This document shows positions 1 to 5,250 of a stretch of DNA of 5,255 nt, piece after piece (position 1 is the stretch's first letter; each line of letters begins with the position of its first letter). The notes beneath the pieces are model-generated. The model saw only the letters and a program-made list of their open reading frames with translations, was not told the DNA's origin and did not search any database. Both the position numbers and the translations under genes were made by a program. The DNA comes from CAYOYK01 sp964408185 (GTDB lineage Bacteria > Bacillota > Clostridia > Christensenellales > Aristaeellaceae), in the NCBI GenBank assembly GCA_964408185.1, contig CAYOYK010000100.1, positions 1 through 5,255 of the forward strand, in the 5' to 3' direction.

Positions 1-453
1 AAGGGCACCGGCAACGAGCAGAAGATCACCATTACCGCCTCCACCAACATGAGCGAGGACGAGATCAACCAGCGCGTCAAGGAAGCCGAGCAGTACGCCG
101 AGGCCGACAAGAAGCGCAAGGACGAGGTCGAAACCCTCAACCATGCCGACACGCTGATTTACGAAATGGAAAAGCAGCTCAAGGACAACGGCGAGAAGCT
201 CTCCCCGGAGGATAAGGCCACTGTTGAAAACGAGATCGCCGAGTTCAAAAAAGTCCGCGAGGGCGGCGACGCGGACGCGATCAAGACCGCGACCGAGGGC
301 TTCACGCAGAAGGTGTATGAAATCTTTGGCAAGCTGTACCAGCAGGAGGGCGGCGCGAATCCCGGCGAGGGCGGCCCGACCGACTCCGGCGAAGGCCAGA
401 CCCCGCCCGAAAATGACGACGGCAGCGTGAACGCCGATTACGACGTGCACTAA
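1..453 (+). CDS. dnaK: DnaK (Hsp70) chaperone, C-terminal fragment
   Basis: This is the last 150 residues of the ATP-dependent cytosolic chaperone DnaK; the 5' part, with the ATPase domain and most of the substrate-binding beta domain, lies left of the window. The frame is open from base 1. The first residues, KGTGNEQKITI, are the characteristic last strand of the beta substrate-binding domain. Residues about 18–116 are a charged, helix-rich region matching the alpha-helical lid (SEDEI near the start, NHADTLIYEMEKQLKD in the middle, KVYEIFGKLYQQE at the end). Residues 117–150 are a disordered Gly/Pro/Glu/Asp tail. The tail ends NADYDVH, recognisable as the family's D-A-E/D-Y/F-E motif, but it stops directly after it, without the usual extra acidic and lysine residues. 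DnaK works with DnaJ, encoded next. By family precedent hrcA and grpE would lie upstream; that is inference. The family assignment is certain. Confidence 0.97.
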   Translation, partial: KGTGNEQKITITASTNMSEDEINQRVKEAEQYAEADKKRKDEVETLNHADTLIYEMEKQLKDNGEKLSPEDKATVENEIAEFKKVREGGDADAIKTATEGFTQKVYEIFGKLYQQEGGANPGEGGPTDSGEGQTPPENDDGSVNADYDVH

Positions 454-471
454 GCCTCCATCGGTTTCTCT

Positions 472-514
472 CGCCCCGGCGCATCGGGGAGCCTGTCTCC
501 CCCGCGCCGGGGCG
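472..514 (+). terminator. Large GC-rich hairpin between dnaK and dnaJ
   Basis: An 11-bp perfect GC-rich stem is formed by 472–482 and 504–514. It is topped by a second 6-bp stem (486–491 with 497–502) and a 5-nt loop, with a small asymmetric internal loop between them (483–485 and 503). No T-run follows; the next bases are CCTATCCG. It therefore lacks the U-tract of a normal intrinsic terminator. More likely it is a partial attenuator, or a 3'-end stabiliser or processing element that lets dnaK and dnaJ mRNA differ in level. The structure is read directly from the sequence; the role is inferred. Confidence 0.6.
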
Positions 515-531
515 CCTATCCGTTTGGTAGG
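515..531 (+). other. Small second hairpin after the dnaK–dnaJ hairpin
   Basis: CCTATC (515–520) can pair with GGTAGG (526–531), with one T·G wobble and a 5-nt loop. It abuts the large hairpin at 472–514 without a gap, so the two could stack in the RNA. The stem is short and could be chance. It ends 15 nt before the AGAGG of the dnaJ ribosome binding site. Confidence 0.35.
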
Positions 532-546
532 AAAGTACTGTAACAT

Positions 547-551
547 AGAGG
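547..551 (+). promoter_or_regulatory. dnaJ ribosome binding site (modest)
   Basis: AGAGG lies 10 nt before the TTG at 562. It is a partial match to the anti-Shine-Dalgarno complement, with longish spacing. It supports the TTG start, because no ATG or GTG in the right frame lies nearby upstream. The combination of a modest site and a TTG codon suggests DnaJ is translated less efficiently than its neighbours. Confidence 0.6.
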
Positions 552-561
552 TTGTGAGCAT

Positions 562-1698
562 TTGGCAAAGCGCGATTATTACGAGGTGCTGGGCGTTGGC
601 AAGACCGCCACGGATGAGGAAATCAAAAGCGCCTACCGCAAAAAGGCCAAGGAATGTCACCCGGATCTGCACCCCAACGACAAAAATGCCGAGGAGCGCT
701 TCAAGGAGCTGAACGAGGCCAACGAGGTGCTGAGCGACGCGCAGAAGCGCTCGCGGTACGATCAGTTTGGCTTTGACGGCCCCAACATGGGTCAGGGCGG
801 CGCGGGAGGCTTTGGCGGCTTTGATTTCGGCGGCTTTGGCGGCGGCATGGGCGGCTTTGACAGCATCTTCGACCAGCTTTTTAACGGCGGCATGGGCGGC
901 GGCTCGCGCCGTCAGGGCCCTCAGCAGGGCAACGACCTGCGGCAGGATGTGACCATTTCCTTCGAGGAAGCGGCCTTTGGCTGTGAAAAGAGCGTTGCGT
1001 TTATCCGCAGCGAAAGCTGCGAGGCCTGCCACGGTACCGGCGCGAAAGCCGGCACGCAGCCGCAGACCTGCCCCACCTGCAAAGGCTCCGGACAGGTGCG
1101 CAGCAACAGCGGCGGCTTTATGACCACGGTGCGCACCTGCCCCACCTGCCGCGGCGAAGGCTCGATCGTCAAGGAAAAATGCACGGTCTGTCAAGGTTCC
1201 GGGCGCGTCCGCAAGCGCCGTACCGCCGACGTGAAGATTCCCGCCGGCATCGACAACGGCCAGTCCCTTGTGCTCAACGATCAGGGCGAGCCCGGCCTGC
1301 GCGGCGGCCCCAGCGGAGATCTGTACATCCGCATTACCGTCAAGCCGCACAAGCTGTTCAGGCGCGACGGCGTGAACCTGTACTTCGATATGCCCATCAC
1401 CATCACGCAGGCGGCCTTGGGCGCCGATATCGATATCCCCACGCTGCGGAGCCCGGTGAAGTATCACATCCCGGAGGGAACGCAAAGCGATACGGAGTTT
1501 CGCCTCAAGGGGCAGGGCATTCAGAGCCTGCGCAGCGCGTCCAAGGGAGACCTGCTGGTGCGCATGCGTGTGGAGACCCCCAAGCGCTTGACCGATAAGC
1601 AAAAGGAGCTGCTGCGCCAGCTGGAGGACTCCATGACCGGCAAGGAGTACGAGACGAAAAAGACCTTTGCGGACAAGCTAAAGGATCTGTTTACTTAA
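562..1698 (+). CDS. dnaJ: DnaJ (Hsp40) co-chaperone, type I
   Basis: DnaJ is the co-chaperone that delivers unfolded clients to DnaK and stimulates its ATPase through the J domain. The protein is 378 residues, normal for a full type I DnaJ. Domains in order: J domain, residues 1–70, with the invariant HPD at 33–35; Gly/Phe-rich linker, about 76–114; zinc-binding domain with four CxxCxGxG repeats starting at C153 (CEACHGTG), C170 (CPTCKGSG), C193 (CPTCRGEG) and C207 (CTVCQGSG); then the client-binding beta domains, with IPAGIDNGQ and the GDLYIRITVKPHKLFRRDG segment. All key residues are present. The start is TTG at 562, chosen because MAKRDYYEVLGV is the standard N-terminus and AGAGG precedes it. 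It lies 108 nt after dnaK. Its TAA stop forms part of the base of the following terminator stem. Confidence 0.98.
   Translation: MAKRDYYEVLGVGKTATDEEIKSAYRKKAKECHPDLHPNDKNAEERFKELNEANEVLSDAQKRSRYDQFGFDGPNMGQGGAGGFGGFDFGGFGGGMGGFDSIFDQLFNGGMGGGSRRQGPQQGNDLRQDVTISFEEAAFGCEKSVAFIRSESCEACHGTGAKAGTQPQTCPTCKGSGQVRSNSGGFMTTVRTCPTCRGEGSIVKEKCTVCQGSGRVRKRRTADVKIPAGIDNGQSLVLNDQGEPGLRGGPSGDLYIRITVKPHKLFRRDGVNLYFDMPITITQAALGADIDIPTLRSPVKYHIPEGTQSDTEFRLKGQGIQSLRSASKGDLLVRMRVETPKRLTDKQKELLRQLEDSMTGKEYETKKTFADKLKDLFT
787..903 (+). repeat. Low-complexity Gly/Phe repeat tract inside dnaJ
   Basis: This stretch encodes the Gly/Phe/Met linker of DnaJ (residues 76–114) and is repetitive at the DNA level. GGCGGCTTT occurs at 814–822, 829–837 and 850–858. 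A 16-nt exact direct repeat, built from GGCGGCATGGGCGGC with a preceding C, occurs at 840–855 and 885–900. It is a normal feature of type I DnaJ linkers, but such tracts can slip or recombine. Confidence 0.75.
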
Positions 1699-1738
1699 CA
1701 AATGTTGGCGGCAATCACCCTGCCGCCAACATTTGTTA
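1696..1738 (+). terminator. Strong intrinsic terminator after dnaJ
   Basis: A perfect 18-bp inverted repeat (1696–1713 with 1721–1738) has a 7-nt loop (ATCACCC). The inner part is a GGCGGC/GCCGCC core. The outer part is AT-rich, so the descending arm ends ATTTGTTA, a U-rich run held partly in the stem. The dnaJ TAA stop is the first three bases of the ascending arm. The arms have an A-rich and a T-rich side, so the element could act in both directions. It separates the chaperone genes from prmA-rsmE-mtaB. Lack of a long uninterrupted T-run leaves room for read-through. Confidence 0.8.
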
Positions 1739-1745
1739 TCCAAGC

Positions 1746-1752
1746 AAGGAGG
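1746..1752 (+). promoter_or_regulatory. prmA ribosome binding site
   Basis: AAGGAGG is a near-perfect Shine-Dalgarno sequence 7 nt before the ATG at 1760. It fixes this ATG as the start, rather than the in-frame TTG at 1733, which lies inside the terminator stem. It is the strongest ribosome binding site in the window. Confidence 0.9.
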
Positions 1753-1759
1753 AAACCGC

Positions 1760-2716
1760 ATGGAATGGTGCGAGGTCATTGTACACACGCAAACGGATGG
1801 CGCGGACGCGGTGAGCGAGCTGCTGATGCGGCACGGCGCGACGGGCACGGAGATCGTGGACCGAAAGGACGTGCCCGACCCCAGCAAGCCCGGCGTTTAC
1901 TGGGAGCTGTATGATCCAAAGCTGCTGGACAGTATGCCGGAGGACGTGCTGGTTAAGGCGTGGCTGGAGCTGAACAGCCAGACACGCGACCAGCTTGCCG
2001 CCATCCGCGCGCAGCTGGACGCGCTCAAAGCCGAGGGAAGCGGCGTTGATTGGGGCACGCTGGCGCTCGAAACCGAAAACGTAGCAGACAGCGATTGGGC
2101 CGAGACGTGGAAGCGCTTTTACAAGCCGTTCCGGCTGGGCAATCGGCTGGTGGTCAAACCAAGCTGGGAGCCCTACGAAGCCAAACCGGACGACCTGATT
2201 ATCGAGCTTGACCCCGGCATGGCCTTTGGCACCGGCACGCACGAGACCACCAGCATGTGCCTTGAAATGCTGGAGAAGCATCTCGCGCCCGGCATGCGCG
2301 TTATGGACGTGGGCACCGGCAGCGGCATTCTGGCCATCGCCGCCGCCAAGCTGGGCGCGGGCGAAACGCTCGCCATCGATATCGACCCGGACGCTGTGAA
2401 GGTGGCCAAGGAGAACGTGGCGCACAACCATGCGTCCGACAGCGTCCGCGTGGTGCGGGGCGACCTGTGCAAAAGCGAGGCCATGCCCTGCGAGCTGGCG
2501 GTTGCCAACATCGTTGCGGACGCCATCTGCATGCTGGCCGGGCCGCTGACCAAGCACCTTCTTCCCGGCGGGCTGCTGGTATGCAGCGGGATCATCCGCG
2601 AGCGCGAGGCCGATGTGCTGGCTGCTGCTCAAGCGGCCGGATATACGCTTTTTGATCGCATGGAAAAGGGCGAATGGGTTGCGCTGGCCCTGCGCAACGA
2701 GGCTCCCCGTGCATAG
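1760..2716 (+). CDS. prmA: Ribosomal protein L11 methyltransferase PrmA
   Basis: PrmA is an S-adenosylmethionine-dependent enzyme that trimethylates amino groups of ribosomal protein L11 in the cytosol. The product is 318 residues, typical for the family. The N-terminal domain (about 1–100; MEWCEVIVHTQTDGADAVSELL) is the L11-recognition part. A linker then leads to the Rossmann methyltransferase domain. The family signature DPGMAFGTGTHETT starts at D151. The SAM-binding loop is DVGTGSG at 183–189, followed by the acidic DID at 207–209, which should contact the ribose of SAM. VANIVAD, with N250, matches the catalytic-side N-I/P-x-A motif of PrmA. The start was set by the AAGGAGG site and the family-like MEW N-terminus. 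The gene follows the terminator closely and overlaps rsmE by 8 nt, so the two are probably translationally coupled. Confidence 0.96.
   Translation: MEWCEVIVHTQTDGADAVSELLMRHGATGTEIVDRKDVPDPSKPGVYWELYDPKLLDSMPEDVLVKAWLELNSQTRDQLAAIRAQLDALKAEGSGVDWGTLALETENVADSDWAETWKRFYKPFRLGNRLVVKPSWEPYEAKPDDLIIELDPGMAFGTGTHETTSMCLEMLEKHLAPGMRVMDVGTGSGILAIAAAKLGAGETLAIDIDPDAVKVAKENVAHNHASDSVRVVRGDLCKSEAMPCELAVANIVADAICMLAGPLTKHLLPGGLLVCSGIIREREADVLAAAQAAGYTLFDRMEKGEWVALALRNEAPRA
2699..2702 (+). promoter_or_regulatory. rsmE ribosome binding site inside the prmA end
   Basis: GAGG ends 6 nt before the GTG at 2709. It sits inside the last codons of prmA and supports GTG 2709 as the rsmE start. The only other upstream in-frame option noted, ATG 2613, would put 32 extra residues inside prmA. 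Confidence 0.6.
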
Positions 2717-3440
2717 CTGCTATATACAGCAGCCCCTGCGTCCGGGCCTGCTGACGCTCTCCCCGGACGAGAGCGCGCATGTCGCGCGCGTGCTGCGCAT
2801 GCGGCCCGGCGAGGCCGTGCGCCTGCTTGACGGCGAGCGGCTGTTTGAGGGGCGCATCGAGGGCGTGAGCGACCAAGACGTGACCGTCGAGGCGATCCGC
2901 GAGCTGCCCAGCCCGGAGCCGCAAGCGCAGTTGACGCTGTATCAGGGCATGCCCAAGGCGGATAAGCTGGAGCTTATTGTGCAAAAGGCCGTGGAGCTGG
3001 GCTGCTGGGCGATCCAGCCCATGCAGATGAGCCGCTGCATCGGCAAGGCCGGGGATGGCAAGCAGGAGCGCGCGCGGCGCATCGCATTGGAGGCCGCCAA
3101 GCAGGCGGGCCGCGCGCACGTGCCGGAGGTGGCTCCGGCGCTGCCGCTATCCGCGCTGGAAGCCAGTCTACGCGGGCAGGAGCTGCTGCTGCTGGCGTGG
3201 GAAGAAGCGCGGGACGTACACCTGAACAACGCGATGGACGCCTATCGGCACGCGAACGGACGACTGCCCTCGCGCGTGGGCGTCATCATCGGGCCGGAGG
3301 GCGGCGTAAGCGCCGAGGAAGCCGCGCTGCTGACAGGCTGGGGCGCTGTGCCCGTTACGCTGGGGCCTCGCATTTTGCGCACGGAGACAGCCGGACTCTG
3401 CTGCCTGAGCGTGCTCATGGCGCTGCTGGGCGAGCTGTAA
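2709..3440 (+). CDS. rsmE: 16S rRNA (uracil1498-N3)-methyltransferase RsmE
   Basis: RsmE uses SAM to methylate N3 of U1498 in 16S rRNA on the assembled small subunit. From GTG 2709 the product is 243 residues, the usual size, starting MHSCYIQQPL like other RsmE proteins (M-H near the start). The N-terminal PUA-like domain includes SPDESAHVARVLRMRPGEAVRLLDG. The C-terminal SPOUT domain contains YQGMPKADKLELIVQKAVELG, IGPEGG (194–199) and LGPRILRTETA (218–228), the last two forming the SAM-binding trefoil knot. One mild oddity is ERARRIALEAAKQAGR, where many homologues have a Trp (R-W-x-x-I). The gene overlaps prmA by 8 nt and is followed 23 nt later by mtaB, consistent with a single transcript. 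Confidence 0.95.
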   Translation: MHSCYIQQPLRPGLLTLSPDESAHVARVLRMRPGEAVRLLDGERLFEGRIEGVSDQDVTVEAIRELPSPEPQAQLTLYQGMPKADKLELIVQKAVELGCWAIQPMQMSRCIGKAGDGKQERARRIALEAAKQAGRAHVPEVAPALPLSALEASLRGQELLLLAWEEARDVHLNNAMDAYRHANGRLPSRVGVIIGPEGGVSAEEAALLTGWGAVPVTLGPRILRTETAGLCCLSVLMALLGEL

Positions 3441-3463
3441 TTGTAATGTAGTAGGGATTTGTT

Positions 3464-4759
3464 ATGAAGCATACTGTATACGCCGCCACCTTGGGCTGCA
3501 AGGTGAACCAATACGATACCGAGGCCATGCTGGAGCGCTTTCACGCGGCAGGCTACGCGACTGTATTCACGCCGCAGGAGGCGGGCGTTTGCTTGGTAAA
3601 CACCTGCACCGTGACGGGCACCGGCGATAAAAAGAGCCTGCAAATCGCGCGTCGGTTCAAGAGGCTCAACCCGGAGACGGAGCTGATCCTTACCGGGTGC
3701 CTTGCCCAGCGCATGGGCGCGGAGCTGTCCGATACGGGGGCGCGCGTGATTTTGGGCACGCAGCACCGCGCTCGTGTGGTGGAGCTGCTGGAGCAGGCCA
3801 TTGCCGAGGAAACGGTCATCACCGCCGTGGAGTCTCTGGAAAGCGCGCCCTACGAGCCTCTCCGCATCGACGGGCATGAGGGACACACGCGCGCCGTGAT
3901 GAAGATACAGGAGGGCTGCGACAATCGCTGCACCTATTGCGTGATTCCCTCCGTGCGCGGGCCGATCCGCTCCCGGCCGCTGGAGGATATCCGTCTGGAG
4001 GCTGAAGCGCTTGCACGCAGGGGCTTTGCGGAAATCGTGCTGACGGGCGTTCACCTGACAAGCTATGGCCGCGATCTCAACGACGGCACGCATTTGGAGG
4101 ATGCTCTGCGTCTGCTTTCAGGCATTCCGGGCGTTGCGCGCATCCGAATTGGCTCATTGGAGCCGATTATCGCTACCGAGGCGTTTGCGCAAGCCATGCG
4201 CGAGCTCCCCAAGGTATGCCCGCAATTCCACTTGGCGCTGCAATCCGGCAGCAACGCGGTGCTGGCCCGCATGAAGCGCCGCTACAACACCGCGCAGTTT
4301 TTGCGCGCGAAGGAGCGTCTGCTCGCCGCTCGACCCGAAGCCAGCTTCACAACGGATGTGATCGTTGGCTTTCCCGGCGAGACGGAAGCGGAATACCGCG
4401 AGACCGTTGAGTTCTGCAAGCGTATCGGGTTTTTGAAGCTGCATGTATTCCCCTACTCCCCGCGCGAGGGAACGCCCGCCGCCGCTATGCCCGGACAGAT
4501 ATCGCAAGCCGTCAAGGCGCGACGCGTAGCGGAGCTAATGGCGGTCGGCGAGGAGCTATCGCGCGCGTATCGGCAGCGCCTGATCGGCACGGAGGCCGAG
4601 GTGCTGGTGGAGGAACGCTCCCCCATCGGCGACGGCATCGGCTTTACGCTGGAGTACGTGCAGGTCGCCACACCGGACGCGCAGCCCGGCGCGCTTGTGC
4701 GCGTGCGGTTGACGGAGCTGTGGAACGAGGGCATGCGCGGAGAGCTTGTCATCAGCTGA
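3464..4759 (+). CDS. mtaB: tRNA t6A37 methylthiotransferase MtaB
   Basis: MtaB is a radical-SAM enzyme with two iron-sulfur clusters. It converts t6A37 to ms2t6A37 in tRNAs reading ANN codons, stabilising the anticodon loop. The product is 431 residues, in the family range. The N-terminal methylthiotransferase domain carries the three cluster cysteines C12 (TLGCKVNQYD), C48 (VNTCTVT) and C79 (TGCLAQ). The radical-SAM core has CDNRCTYC with C152, C156 and C159, then GVHLTSYGRDL, LALQSGSNAVLARMKRRY and TTDVIVGFPGETE. The C-terminal 60 or so residues (from about IGTEAEVLVEE) fit the TRAM RNA-binding domain. LGCKVNQYDTEAM together with operon position favours MtaB over MiaB or RimO. The ATG start has AGGG 7 nt upstream. 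The last codons contain the −35 box of the next gene's promoter. Confidence 0.95.
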   Translation: MKHTVYAATLGCKVNQYDTEAMLERFHAAGYATVFTPQEAGVCLVNTCTVTGTGDKKSLQIARRFKRLNPETELILTGCLAQRMGAELSDTGARVILGTQHRARVVELLEQAIAEETVITAVESLESAPYEPLRIDGHEGHTRAVMKIQEGCDNRCTYCVIPSVRGPIRSRPLEDIRLEAEALARRGFAEIVLTGVHLTSYGRDLNDGTHLEDALRLLSGIPGVARIRIGSLEPIIATEAFAQAMRELPKVCPQFHLALQSGSNAVLARMKRRYNTAQFLRAKERLLAARPEASFTTDVIVGFPGETEAEYRETVEFCKRIGFLKLHVFPYSPREGTPAAAMPGQISQAVKARRVAELMAVGEELSRAYRQRLIGTEAEVLVEERSPIGDGIGFTLEYVQVATPDAQPGALVRVRLTELWNEGMRGELVIS

Positions 4760-4773
4760 AAATGTGCTATACT
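4746..4773 (+). promoter_or_regulatory. SigA-type promoter for the HIT-family gene
   Basis: The −35 box TTGTCA (4746–4751) differs from TTGACA at one base. A 16-bp spacer leads to the −10 box TATACT (4768–4773), one mismatch from TATAAT. TG sits one base upstream of the −10 (TGCTATACT), giving an extended −10 element. Transcription would start near 4780 and leave a leader of about 25 nt. The −35 overlaps the last codons of mtaB, so the HIT gene can be expressed independently of the upstream operon. Confidence 0.75.
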
Positions 4774-4791
4774 GTACGTAATCTTATTGGA

Positions 4792-4797
4792 TGGAGG
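4792..4797 (+). promoter_or_regulatory. HIT gene ribosome binding site, decides the start
   Basis: TGGAGG lies 8 nt before the ATG at 4806. The alternative ATG at 4791 overlaps this Shine-Dalgarno sequence and has no good site of its own, so 4806 is preferred. Confidence 0.8.
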
Positions 4798-4805
4798 CCT
4801 GTCCG

Positions 4806-5150
4806 ATGGAAAGCTGCCTGTTTTGCAAGATCATCGCCGGAGAAATCCCCTCTCAAAAGGTTTATGAGGATGAGAACTGCTTTGCCTTCCGGGATATTCA
4901 TCCGCAGGCGGCGACGCATGTGTTGGTCATCCCCAAGACGCATGTCAGCGGCATGAGCGCCGCAAGCGAGCTTCCCGACGCCCAGCTTGCCGCGTGCCTG
5001 CACGCCTGCGCCACGGTGGCGAAGCTGTGCGGAATCGACCAGAGCGGCTATCGCGTGGTAAGCAACTGCGGCAGCGACGCTTGCCAAAGCGTGCCTCACC
5101 TGCATTTCCACGTGCTGGGTGGTCAGCAGCTGGCCGACCGCATGGTGTAA
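4806..5150 (+). CDS. hinT: HIT-family (histidine triad) nucleotide-binding protein, HinT type
   Basis: This is a small cytosolic HIT-superfamily protein. Relatives hydrolyse nucleoside phosphoramidates or aminoacyl-adenylates, but the physiological substrate here is unknown. The product is 114 residues, the normal size, starting MESCLFCKIIAGEIPSQKVYED. The catalytic triad motif H-x-H-x-H-x-x is HLHFHVL at 98–104, with H100 and H102 the nucleotide-contacting and nucleophile-side histidines. CLFC (C4, C7), with H46 and H98, could form the zinc site known in some relatives. RDIHPQAATHVLVIPKTH is the conserved mid-section. The segment before the triad reads SNCGSDACQSVPHLH, where many homologues have a Gly in place of C93. 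The protein has eight cysteines, which is high for its size. The gene has its own promoter. In many clostridia this position precedes rpsU. Confidence 0.93.
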   Translation: MESCLFCKIIAGEIPSQKVYEDENCFAFRDIHPQAATHVLVIPKTHVSGMSAASELPDAQLAACLHACATVAKLCGIDQSGYRVVSNCGSDACQSVPHLHFHVLGGQQLADRMV

Positions 5151-5203
5151 GGCAACGCGAAGTCTCCCGAATGTTTTCTTCTCTTTTTTGTGTGATGTTG
5201 AGG

Positions 5204-5209
5204 TACAAT
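5204..5209 (+). promoter_or_regulatory. Possible −10 box for the next, unseen gene
   Basis: TACAAT matches the −10 consensus at five of six positions and lies in an AT-rich stretch after the HIT gene. No convincing −35 box is found at 16–18 bp spacing; that region is the pyrimidine-rich run TTCTTCTCTTTTTT. Treat it as a candidate only. Confidence 0.35.
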
Positions 5210-5250
5210 AGATAAGTGAAAAAAGACGGGCGGCTCCGAATTTGGTAGAA

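Noticed and set aside
523..546. A dnaJ promoter using TTGGTA (524–529) and TAACAT (541–546)
   Set aside because: The spacer is only 11 bp and the −10 match is poor; no properly spaced alternative was seen.
1705..1733. A prmA promoter within the terminator repeat (TTGGCG–17 bp–AACATT)
   Set aside because: The −10 matches at only three positions, and the bases are fully explained by the inverted repeat.
1696..1738. The perfect inverted repeat as mobile-element ends or a protein operator
   Set aside because: The arms are only 7 nt apart with no element between, and the position after a stop codon with a U-rich descending arm fits a terminator. It is also unlike the CIRCE operator (TTAGCACTC-type arms).
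1733..1759. N-terminal extension of prmA from TTG 1733
   Set aside because: It would start inside the terminator stem and run through the AAGGAGG site; ATG 1760 has ideal spacing and gives the family N-terminus.
1736..2632. 298-residue open frame on the minus strand opposite prmA
   Set aside because: It is a shadow of the GC-rich prmA gene: composition is Ala/Arg/His-rich, there is no recognisable family or good ribosome binding site, and the + strand gene is certain.
2613..2708. Upstream ATG start for rsmE with 32 extra residues
   Set aside because: It overlaps prmA by about 100 nt and has no family similarity; the RsmE homology begins at MHSCYIQQPL from GTG 2709.
3242..4093. 283-residue open frame on the minus strand opposite rsmE and mtaB
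   Set aside because: It spans the end of one certain gene and the start of another in the antisense direction, shows no domain motif, and is explained by high GC.
4791..4805. ATG 4791 as the HIT gene start
   Set aside because: It overlaps the TGGAGG Shine-Dalgarno sequence and adds MEACP, which is not part of the usual HIT N-terminus.
5121..5189. Intrinsic terminator for the HIT gene
   Set aside because: The T6 run at 5184–5189 has no stable stem just before it; the GGTC/GACC pairing at 5121–5139 is weak, lies in the coding region and is too far from the T-run.
5216..5248. Short open frame from GTG 5216
   Set aside because: It reaches a TAG after ten codons, has no ribosome binding site, and resembles nothing known.
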